Origin: Ianthella basta
Lineage: Eukaryota; Porifera; Demospongiae; Verongiida; Ianthellidae
Assembly (NCBI GenBank): GCA_964019415.1
Contig: OZ025871.1
Span: 6,328,213-6,392,212 of the forward strand
Direction of reading: 5' to 3'
Length of the DNA: 64,000 bases
A model generated the notes under the pieces. That model had not been told where the DNA came from. It saw only the letters and a list, made by a program, of their open reading frames with translations, and did no database searches. Below, piece after piece: positions 56,147-64,000 of this stretch (positions are counted from its first letter, which is position 1; each line of letters starts with the position of its first letter). A program made the translations under genes and the position numbers.

Positions 56147-56239
56147 AGTGGAGTAGCAGAGGATGGCCTTAAACTGGAGGAGCTTGAAGGAAAGCTGGCT
56201 GGACATGGGAGGCTGAAGAAGTTGAGATTTGACTTTTGG
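56147..56239 (+). CDS. LRR-like exon C1 (phase 0 to 0)
   Basis: Acceptor TTCTTTAG, donor GTAAGT; 93 bp, exactly the length of C2. Encodes SGVAEDGLKLEELEGKLAG then HGRLKKLRFDFW, a helix plus L-x-x-L-x-F strand as in LRRs. Confidence 0.7.
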
Positions 56240-56579
56240 GTAAGTTCCATCTCCTCAGCAGTTGTACACTGCATATTGACTCTGAATCACTCTGGTCCCA
56301 CAAGGGTACTGTAGCCAACATTGTACCAGTATTGGATTAGTGGGCCTCAGTTGCCTGTCAAGAGGTGCACTTTGTTGTAGCTGCTTCCCTGAAATGTCTG
56401 TCTTGTATGCACTGTCTGGTGCACTGGTAGTGTTATGTGTTCTATTGAGCAGAGCATAAGACATAACACTGGCAGTGTTATGTCTGTGCACTGCTCTTCC
56501 CTCTTGCCCATGTAGTTGTATGGCTTGTTACTTATGCCACCAGTTATTGGTTAGCTGATTGTATGAGGCATACAGATAC
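56240..56579. other. Intron C1-D1, first part
   Basis: No recognised feature, apart from a local inverted repeat (TGCACTGG.AGTGTTATGT / ACATAACACTGGCAGTG) at about 56410-56480. Confidence 0.35.
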
Positions 56580-57021
56580 CAGTCTTGAGCCCATTCCATG
56601 CACTTCCAGTTGCCATTTTGAACCCACCCAACAGTGGGTCTGGTCCCTAACCTTTGATATTGTGTGGTGAATGCCATGTGATAGGTACATGACAGCTGAC
56701 ACCTCAGTGGCTGATCATGGCTACGTTTGCAATGGCAGATGACTGTATTGTTTGTGGGTTCTTGACATCAGTTTTGGCAGATGGATTAACAGAGCAGAAA
56801 TGTCACTGCTTCACTGAGTGGACAGTAACAACAACAACAATGGCATGTTTACCAGTTTTGCTCTATGATGAACAAACACTATTACTATGAAATATACACA
56901 TCTGAACAATGTCACATGACTTCTGAACAATCTGATTGGTCCTTTGTATTTACAGTACTATAGCTTTGTCTCCTCCCCTGTGTTAGCCATTGTAGAGAAA
57001 ATGGAGCTAGGAATGAGGCTA
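56580..57021. mobile_element. Decayed TAGTCT-type TIR element
   Basis: Left end CAGTCTTGAGCCCATTCC...CTTCCAGTTGCCATTTTG aligns with the 37766 element (TAGTCTCGTCCCC...CTTCCAGCCGCCATTTTG). Right end CCATTTTC...inverted GGAATGAGGCTA. Flanks TACAGATAC and CACAGACAC agree at 7 of 9 positions, the two differences being C/T. No ORF. Confidence 0.5.
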
Positions 57022-57780
57022 CACAGACACATGCACACACAGTTCTTATAGTTCAGGTGTACTGTCTCCAACAGACTATTGTCAGGTAGTGACTGTATAC
57101 ATCATGCACCAGTTAACCATCACATTCTACATTCAATCCACACTGCATTGATGGAGGTGGTCAAATGTATTATTTGAGATGACCTAAAGCACTCTGTGTA
57201 CACTATAGTGATGTGACTCTGACAGGACTTGATGAGCTGTGTATCAGTGTAGTCCTCTGGCTGTGTCTGACCACATTACATTTCATTCCAACATGTTCAG
57301 CTCTAGACATGGTGTGGACTTGGCATGTGTGCTCATCTGCATGCATGGTATTGTCTCACAGGTGGCTCTCACTTTAATTGCATTTAATGTACAGTAGTTA
57401 ATGTAAAATGGTAATGGAAGCCATCATTTGTTATTCATTTTGTAGTGATTTCAACTTGAGTAGACCATGCACAGTAATGTGTGCACACCCATTGCTGTCA
57501 GACAGAAGATGGAACAGTCTTGTTTCACAGTCCGCTCATGCAATGTGACTTCATTGCAATATGACATTGTGTTGCTGTTACTATAATGTGCCATGTGTGG
57601 TGGGAAGTAATATACTTGATATTCTGTCACTCTGTGGCTGTCCCAATAAGTTGTTACTACAACATGGCTCATTTGTCTGTGCAGTGACAGTGACATCTGA
57701 CACACATGCTCCAAACCATTGTCACTTTTCACTTTGTGTGCACAGTTGTTATAGCATAATAGTTTGTTGCAGTATTACTA
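57022..57780. other. Intron C1-D1, middle part
   Basis: No exon, RNA gene or repeat recognised. Confidence 0.35.
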
Positions 57781-58228
57781 AAATGTGAAATACAAAATAA
57801 CGGAATAGCGGAGTAACAGAATAAGATATAAAATGGCGAACGACTCGTACACAAACAAGTATCGCTGGCGTGCCTCTGCCCAAAAAGGTTCAAATTTTTA
57901 ACGAAATGAAGGGAAATGTGTACATTGACAACTCTTTGGATGTGGTTAGTGCAGAAATGCTTCTTCGAATGAAAACGGCATGCAGCTAATTGCAGTTTCC
58001 TCGCAGAAAGAACTCGAGAAGGCAACGTACGTACAACCCACTATCCCCTTAACGGGAGAGCCTCGGTCACTCGCCAAAGTAGAGCTTCATCCTATTTTAT
58101 GTCCCAATGCAACGACAGCTACATGTGTACCACATATCTCGTCCGCACACCCAGCACCAGGCAGACTGTTGGTAGAGGAAGTAGAAGGACCAATTAAAGG
58201 TGGGACGGGGGGGGGGGGGGGTGAATTG
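57781..58228 (+). promoter_or_regulatory. CpG-rich island with possible promoter / first exon
   Basis: Contrasts with its AT-rich, CpG-poor surroundings. ATATAAAATGGCGAACG at 57824 gives a short ORF of 22 codons. A second ATG (57906) gives 27 codons, and a third (57980) an open frame LIAVSSQKELEKATYVQPT with a possible donor at 58199. None joins exon D1 in phase (phase 1 against 0). It could be an alternative start or an inserted fragment. A G-run lies at 58206-58221. Confidence 0.3.
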
Positions 58229-58329
58229 CCCTCCCATCTTGAAGATTGTGAGTGTGGTGTGTGCATGTGCGTGTGTGTCACTGTGTGTGAGTGAGTGTGT
58301 TCTGTACTGTTTACTGTTCACTCCTACAG

Positions 58330-58549
58330 TCAACTATACCAGAAACACTTGTACACAAGTTTGGAGTGGCAGTTGTGAGAGGAGTTGTCAGGAACAAGAA
58401 TATTATAGAGTTCCAACTGGAGCCTCATATCAGTGACCAACAGGTAGTGGATGGTATACTAGCACAACTCACAGCAGATGAGAGGAGGAAGTTCAAAGTT
58501 GTACAGTCATATGAATATGGATATTCTTCCATTGAGCTCTGTCCAGTTG
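58330..58549 (+). CDS. Exon D1 (phase 0 to 1)
   Basis: Acceptor TCCTACAG, donor GTGAGT; 220 bp. Encodes STIPETLVHKFGVAVVRGVV, RNKNIIEFQLEP, then ILAQLTADERRKFKVVQ. Paralogue of D2: both have a helix, G(A/V)xRN(K/R)(N/S)I(I/V)xFQL and an LT.DE.R. motif. The first half looks like another LRR; the second half may cap the repeat. Confidence 0.75.
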
Positions 58550-59081
58550 GTGAGTGGTGCATAGTCAGTCTCCTCTCTTGTGTGTGAACCCTGTATCACC
58601 TGTAGGTGGTGAAGTGAGCTTCTTGTGTGACTGCCTTGAGCTGCAGTGCTGTCATTACTACATGAGTGGGCATGTGTAGCACCCAATGTACGTGTATCAG
58701 GATCTACATTGCTGCCTGAATGTTGTAGTGCAGTCAGTTAAGGTGTAGTATAGTACAGATATGCTACTAGATATCTACTAGATATGGTGGTATTGTCCTA
58801 ACACTTGAGCACTAGTTTATGGATCCAAATGAGAGATTTATCCCTTGTGTGTGTAAGGTATGTAAGTACATTACTGTGTGTGGTTAGACTTTGGAATACA
58901 TTCCCATTCTGTGCAAGGAGATCTCCTTATTCATCCCAGTCACTCAAGCACACCACCTTCCCCTCTTGCCCTGTGTGTCTGTCTGTTCACATGCTGTGGT
59001 GTTTGGTCACCTCCTGTAGAGTGAGCCTCATGTAGTGAGATGTCCACTTTCTCTGTCCTTGTCTGTTTCACTCACACACAG

Positions 59082-59167
59082 GTGACACCTCATCAGGTGA
59101 TGCTCCTCACTCAACAGGTTCCCAGCCAACTAATGAGGACACAGTGATGGACCTGGACAGGACTGAG
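59082..59167 (+). CDS. Linker exon E1 (phase 1 to 0)
   Basis: Acceptor CACACACAG, donor GTCAGT (weaker); 86 bp. Encodes GDTSSGDAPHSTGSQPTNED then TVMDLDRTE: Ser/Thr/Asp-rich, low complexity, probably an unstructured linker. Confidence 0.6.
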
Positions 59168-59404
59168 GTCAGTGACATTTCAGAGAGCAATCTACATTGT
59201 ACCATTTCCAACACAATGCCACAGTTGTCCAGTAGAGCCTGCCCTGTCCTTTGTCCTCCTTGTCCTGTCCTGCATGGTGTCTGCAATGTGACTGTTTACC
59301 TGTACATTGTCTAACTTGTCCTGTGAGTCCCTTAACTATACTCTATGCATGGACTCTACTAGATCTTTCTCCTAGGTCAGGTGCTCTTTGACAGGTGTTG
59401 ACAG

Positions 59405-59560
59405 TCATTTTAGTACTCTTTCTGGCCACACACATTACATTCGACTTCTTCCAATTCACCGTTAGGCCCCATCTGATCAGTGCCTCCTGCATTGCCTTCA
59501 CTGTACTGCAGTGCTTCTTTCTCTGCCGTGCTACAACTTAACAACAAATTTACCAAAATA
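59405..59560 (-). pseudogene. LINE RT thumb fragment in the E1-F1 intron
   Basis: Minus-strand frame TVKAMQEALIRWGLTVNWKK then SNVMCVARKS matches the region just after the YADD motif in many LINE RTs (helix, W-G-L-x-V-N-x-x-K-S-x-V-M). Nothing else of the element is recognised. Confidence 0.5.
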
Positions 59561-59762
59561 TATTGTACATAATAGCAAATTATTAGCAATGTAATCAATG
59601 TGTGCCACTCCATTGTATTAGCAGTGGTGTTGAGTGATAAGGTGCTGCAGTGACATCTGCAGACAACATGTTTGTGTTGATGTTGTGTGCTGAAGGGTGG
59701 ATACACCTATAGCCTCAGTGAGCATGCAGTGTTGCCTCCCTCCCCACCTCACGTCACTACAG

Positions 59763-59874
59763 GACTCCTCTGTGAGACAGACCCCCTGCCAGTCAGTGAG
59801 GAGCCAAGTGGGAGCCTTCCCCACTGGAGCTGCAGTGGGAGGTGATGGGGGAGCAGTGGACCCTCCCACACAAG
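59763..59874 (+). CDS. Linker exon F1 (phase 0 to 1)
   Basis: Acceptor TCACTACAG, donor GTACAG; 112 bp. Encodes DSSVRQTPCQSVRSQVGAFP then TGAAVGGDGGAVDPPTQ: Gly/Ser/Pro-rich linker. Its phase-1 exit fits the next B exon. Confidence 0.6.
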
Positions 59875-60402
59875 GTACAGTGGAGAGTGGGTGGACATGT
59901 GTGTTGAGAGTTTGATAGCAGTGGATGCAATGGAGTGGGTGGACCTCTAGGCTCTTAATCAATCAAGACACATTGTGAAAGTGCTTTGGTTTAAACACAC
60001 CTTGACTGCATGGACATGGCTATTTCACTGCATCTTCTGAATTACCTGCAATACAGTTGGTGCATACAGTACATGGTTTATATTCAGTGTTAGGGTACCA
60101 TTCCTTCCATGTATCTATATTAACCCTCTGACACTGGTGCAGTATGTGATGATAGATCTGAAATGGTTTGTGTTTGTTCTGGTCATGTTGTTTGTAGAAG
60201 CAGTCATGCTTTAAATGTAGTTTCTTTCATGATGAATACCAAGCCTTGAGTAGCTAAGTTTGTCCTCCTTCCTCAATACCCTTCCCGCCTTCCCACACAC
60301 ACATGTACGGATACTATTCTATTCTGGATAGATGCGTTCCCTGTCATGCTTTAAGTAAAGACACATTAATTTTCTTCACTGTACGTGCTCTCCTCTGTGC
60401 AG

Positions 60403-60518
60403 GTGGTAACCTCAGTAGGGCCCACCAATGCACTCCTCTTGATGTGTTATGTGATGCATTGTGCAACATTCCACAACAAGAAGAACTGAAGTGTGACTTG
60501 ATTACCAACCCACAGCAG
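60403..60518 (+). CDS. LRR-like exon B5 (phase 1 to 0)
   Basis: Acceptor CTGTGCAG, donor GTTAGA; 116 bp, five codons shorter than other B exons. Encodes CTPLDVLCDALCNIPQQEEL then KCDLITNPQQ. The flanking intron to A5 is only 72 bp, the shortest in the gene. Confidence 0.75.
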
Positions 60519-60590
60519 GTTAGATGCACTGTTATGGCATGGACATTCTGTGAGAGTACTCCAGACACTGTTATCACTTCTTCACTGCAG

Positions 60591-60801
60591 AGCCTGAGCT
60601 GTGACCTGCTGAGCAAGATGGCCACAGCACTGTCGCAGAACACCACATTGCAGTTGCTGGAGCTGAGAAGTGATGGTCTAACCCAGTACCAAGATGCTAA
60701 GCTGTTCACCCAGTATCTCATGTCGGGTGCAGCAAGGTGCACCTCCTTGACTGAAGTGTGCATAGGGTTCTCTTCATGGTGGAGAGACTGTCGCATCCAA
60801 C
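60591..60801 (+). CDS. LRR-like exon A5 (phase 0 to 1)
   Basis: Acceptor TTCACTGCAG, donor GTGAGT; 211 bp, same length as A1. Encodes SLSCDLLSKMATALSQNTTL, LELRSDGLTQYQDAK and LMSGAARCTSLTEVCIGF. Together with B5 this is a compact B-A cassette without the inserted repeats of the 1-54 kb region, perhaps the ancestral layout. Confidence 0.8.
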
Positions 60802-61117
60802 GTGAGTGGATAATCCCATCCTGTATTTTATTGTTTAACAGTTCTATACTTGCTCTCACTGTGGCAATGTTTGTCTTGAAGATTTGCTGATTATAGATTC
60901 CTCCTTTATTTGCTATGTAGAAACTGACCTCCCAGATTAAGTCCTGTATTACTTCTATATGACTCACTGAGTAAAGCATTCTAGTATCATTGCTACATAG
61001 TTTGGGTACTGTTTTGTGAATTCTGATTTTGAGTCATTGGTTCATCCATTATAGGACTCAGCATGTGAACTAAGGTACTGCGCTTTACCAATTCTTTATT
61101 ATTTGCTCTTATGACAG

Positions 61118-61248
61118 GTGGTCCTGTGACTGGTGGTATCCAGCAGGTTACAGTGTGTGGGGTTCCCCTAGACGTGCTCTGTGACATGCTACCTGTATTT
61201 GAACTTGTGGAGCGATTGGTGTGTCTCGATGTTGAAGATCCACAAGAA
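61118..61248 (+). CDS. LRR-like exon B6 (phase 1 to 0)
   Basis: Acceptor ATGACAG, donor GTAAGA; 131 bp. Encodes VTVCGVPLDVLCDMLPVFEL then VERLVCLDVEDPQE. Confidence 0.75.
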
Positions 61249-61440
61249 GTAAGATTGGTAATGTTGTCAGTTCCAACTGCTGTCACCAGTAGTGCATCTC
61301 ATTAGTCACACATTGTATCCATGGCCTCACCTAAGTCTCAGTACGTCATTTAATGGGGATGGGAGTGGGGCTGTTGTGGGTGGGGGACTGGAACAGGTGT
61401 AGAGCACAGTAGGTTTTATCTGGTATTGTGCACTGAATAT

Positions 61441-61574
<134 letters not shown>

Positions 61575-61897
61575 GTGCATATGTTTGTGCTGTGTGTGTA
61601 CGTATCATCTAATTATGCATATACAATAAGTAGCATTAATGGTGTATCTTACGTAAACCTTTACTGCTACTCAAGGACACTTCTGCTGGAGCTGACTAGT
61701 GCACTGTGCATTCCTGCTGTACTGTTGTAGTGATAACTTGACACAGCACCACATACCATAGGTACCTTAACTTGCTTTGTATCGATGCACTAGCTCAATG
61801 TGCACTGCTGCATTCTCTGTATGAGATGTATACTGCTATTGGGAGGAAGGCGCATCTCTTTAGAGTGGCCATGACCCACTTCCTCTCCTCATTGCAG

Positions 61898-61990
61898 AGT
61901 AACATGACAGTAGCTGCTCTGCATGAAGTGGAACAAACATTGGCTGGAAGCATACAACTGAGGAGAGTTCTGTTTGACTGCCACTGTTTG
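61898..61990 (+). CDS. LRR-like exon C2 (phase 0 to 0)
   Basis: Acceptor CATTGCAG, donor GTGAGT; 93 bp. Encodes SNMTVAALHEVEQTLAGSI then QLRRVLFDCHCL; aligns with C1 along its whole length. Confidence 0.7.
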
Positions 61991-62201
61991 GTGAGTTGGG
62001 TTGTGTGATGATATGTGGTATGTATTGTACAACCTGCTGAGACTGAGGACAGCCTTAGTAATATGCACTGTATTGATAGTGATTGTGAAACAATTGCTAT
62101 CATTCTTGTCCCTTTTGAGGTTAAGTGTTTGCTATAAACTTTGACTATACCTTCCTGGTTTGTTAAAGGTTGTACGTATGTATCTGTTCTTGCTTTGACA
62201 G

Positions 62202-62442
62202 CACTTGACATCATCACTCCATGTCAGTTTCTGCTTCGCTAGTCTTCTGAAAGGAGCTGCTAGAAACAGGAGTATTGTCAGCTTCCAATTGACCCACAGT
62301 GAAGAGCACCGACCACAAGTGGAAGAAGTGCTCACCTATCTACTTGCTGACCTTACTGTTGATGAGATAAGGAGAATAGAGAGGGGGCAGTGTACACTGG
62401 ACAGTGGACTGGTTTGTCCCTGCATTGAAGTCCTTCCAATCA
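62202..62442 (+). CDS. Exon D2 (phase 0 to 1)
   Basis: Acceptor TTTGACAG, donor GTGAGT; 241 bp. Encodes HLTSSLHVSFCFASLLKGAA, RNRSIVSFQLTHSEEH, EEVLTYLLADLTVDEIRRIE and CIEVLPI. Paralogue of D1 with a seven-codon longer C-terminal half. Confidence 0.75.
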
Positions 62443-62611
62443 GTGAGTGGGAGATGTAGTAGTATATATGACATATTTGATTGAGGTATTGCATATAAGA
62501 AGAGGCCTTCATTTGTATGTATTACAGTTACTAGTTGTCTGTACCACTCGTGCACTGCTTTAGTGTCCATGTCCAGCTGTTTCCTCCCTCTCCACCCACA
62601 CTACCTCACAG

Positions 62612-62682
62612 CCGACACTTGTGCTGGTCCCACTTCTCTGTCCATGGACTCAGGTGGCAGTCATGCAAGCCAAAGTGCCCAG
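62612..62682 (+). CDS. Linker exon E2 (phase 1 to 0)
   Basis: Acceptor CCTCACAG, weak donor GTCTGT; 71 bp. Encodes TDTCAGPTSLSMDSGGSHAS then QSAQ. It matches E1 in composition, phase and weak donor (GTCxGT), which supports it despite its size. Confidence 0.5.
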
Positions 62683-62861
62683 GTCTGTACTGCTAACCAC
62701 TTCTTGTCACCGTCTTCACTGCTTCACAGAAGCCATTTGTATGATGTGGCTGATAGATTACAGGAGAGTTGTGGCAATCACACATGATTGCTAATTTGAT
62801 TATATAATGGAAGAATCAAATTACTACTGCTTCACCTTTCCCCACTTCCTCCTTAATACAG

Positions 62862-62968
62862 TCCCACTACTCCTCAAATGACCCTTCAACTCCCCTTCTT
62901 GAGGTGGGTGGGGGAGACAAGTGGTGCAGGGACAGTACCAGGTACTGAAGTAATGGAAGTGGCAGCAG
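62862..62968 (+). CDS. Probable linker exon F2, frame unresolved
   Basis: Acceptor CTTAATACAG, good donor GTAAGT; 107 bp against 112 in F1. In the phase expected after E2 (0) it meets TGA at 62945-62947. The frame that joins the CARD exon (...EVMEVAA) needs a different entry phase. Possibilities are a one-base indel, another E2 donor, a skipped exon or a decayed one. Confidence 0.4.
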
Positions 62969-63100
62969 GTAAGTGAAGTGCACTGTTGAGGAGTTGGAGT
63001 GTTGACATGTAATTCTTGTTATTGTAGTATTCAGTAACACCATGTATGGGGTGCCATCTGGGACACGACTATGCTCCTGTTTCTCCTGTTTTCAATGCAG

Positions 63101-63400
63101 CCCCACTGCTTGCAGCTCATGACATTCTCAAGAAGTATGAGGATGAATTCTTCCACACTGTCACTGCCAAGTACAATGTGCTCAAACTAAAGCGTAAAGG
63201 AGTAATTCCCCAAGATACTGTAACTGCCTTAAATGCTGCCAGCAACAATGACGAGGCCAAGGAGATTTTGTACGACCACTTGATGACATATGGCACGTTA
63301 GAGACTCTGCAGGAATGGTGTGAATGGGCCTTAGCTGCACAAGGTCATCCAGGAATGCAAGAGCTGGGGAGGAAAGTGAAGGATGACTTGGCAGGAATAG
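63101..63400 (+). CDS. CARD-like death-fold exon (phase 1 to 1)
   Basis: Acceptor TTCAATGCAG, possible donor GTTGGT (63401); exactly 300 bp, a symmetric 1-1 exon. Encodes PLLAAHDILKKYEDEFFHTV, KYNVLKLKRKGVIPQDTVT, then ILYDHLMTYGTLETLQEWCE and HPGMQELGRKVKDDL. The helix order and spacing (long first helix, KGVI turn, L..HL...G..., final L..LG.KVK) fit CARD domains that mediate signalling by homotypic contact. If not spliced, the frame ends at TGA 63451. Other death-fold types are possible. Confidence 0.6.
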
Positions 63401-63945
63401 GTTGGTTGGTGGGAGGGATTAGTGTGCATGCATGCATGTGTGCACGTGTGTGAGTCTCCCCACTGTACGTATGTGCTAACCTCAATTTTCTTATATGAAG
63501 GACACTCATGATGTAGGAGGTCACTTTTGTTGAAATTCACTGGTGATGCCATTCCTATATGCCCACACACCCAACAACATATAGTGACCTGCGCACACAA
63601 ATCCTTATATTTCAGTTACTGAGTTGAAGCAAAAAGACATCCCACACTAGACAGCCCAGAGCATTGTGAATTGGTCAAAATACATTGTAGCAGTTGGACT
63701 GTCCTTATGATGTAGTAAGAGTTGTCCATTGTGCTAGCTCATCCATCTTGACTGGTACAGGCTGTTCACTTCAAACACAGTTACACGTACACCTACAGCA
63801 GCTGACAAGGAACAGAAGCTGCACAACATTTTGTACATGTACTGTATGCCGTAGTTGTGTGGCTTCCGCTGCTCCTACAATTGTGCAATGCTTTGTATGA
63901 GGTGATTTGGTAAGAGTGGATCGAAGCAGAATGTGGAAAGGGCAA

Positions 63946-64000
<55 letters not shown>
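63401..64000. other. Downstream intron or 3' flank, ending in (GT)n
   Basis: No further exon recognised. A (GT)n tract starts at about 63947 and runs off the window end. Whether the gene continues cannot be decided here. Confidence 0.4.

Noticed and set aside
60344-60979. 211-codon minus-strand ORF
   Set aside because: Overlaps exons B5 and A5 antisense; the plus-strand exons have splice sites, paralogues and consistent phases.

Overview
This is a stretch of animal nuclear DNA, most likely from a sponge (Porifera, probably a demosponge). The evidence is GT-AG introns, a leucine-rich-repeat (LRR) gene ending in a CARD-like death-fold exon, marine-invertebrate LINE types (one with a 2A-like motif) and DNA transposons carrying RecQ-like helicase fragments. 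The species call is inference; no single sequence proves it.

One plus-strand gene, or a tandem run of closely related gene segments, spans the window. Its short exons fall into six classes: B (116-131 bp, intron phases 1 to 0), A (211-247 bp, 0 to 1), C (93 bp, 0 to 0), D (220-241 bp, 0 to 1), E (71-86 bp, 1 to 0) and F (about 110 bp, 0 to 1). The order is A1 B1 A2 B2 A3 B3 A4 B4 C1 D1 E1 F1 B5 A5 B6 C2 D2 E2 F2, then a CARD-like exon. Every junction is phase-compatible except around F2. A and B encode LRR-like peptide (LSPELL..MATALAQNKTLKVL, then VPLDVVCDVV.IFEHVKELQC). No NACHT/ATPase domain is present, so the start of the gene lies upstream of the window.

From 1 to 54 kb the introns are huge and made of recent segmental duplications. 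A roughly 2-3 kb unit (here 'U') occurs five to six times, with an older decayed copy near 55 kb. An A-exon block occurs at 9.2-13.0 and 32.9-37.5 kb. A B-exon block occurs at 14.4-18.3 and 46.8-50.9 kb, with its later half again at 25.3-27.0 kb. Each U holds a decayed three-exon mini-gene behind a TGACGTCA site and a fossil reverse transcriptase. In these young duplicates the B exons differ far more than the introns around them, which suggests diversifying selection on a recognition receptor.

Transposons sit in the duplicated introns. They include a CR1/L2-like LINE with a 2A-like motif (5.8-9.2 kb, minus), a second LINE (41.9-43.9 kb, plus), fossil RT/APE fragments near 44, 45 and 59 kb, and a nest of three TIR elements at 37.5-40.3 kb. 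These three share TAGTCT termini and 9-bp target duplications; a fourth decayed relative lies at 56.6 kb. There are also several foldback/MITE-like elements, two of them with a hammerhead-like CTGAAGA/GAAAC core.

From 56 to 64 kb the gene is compact, with intron lengths of about 70 bp to 2 kb, and largely free of the duplicated blocks.
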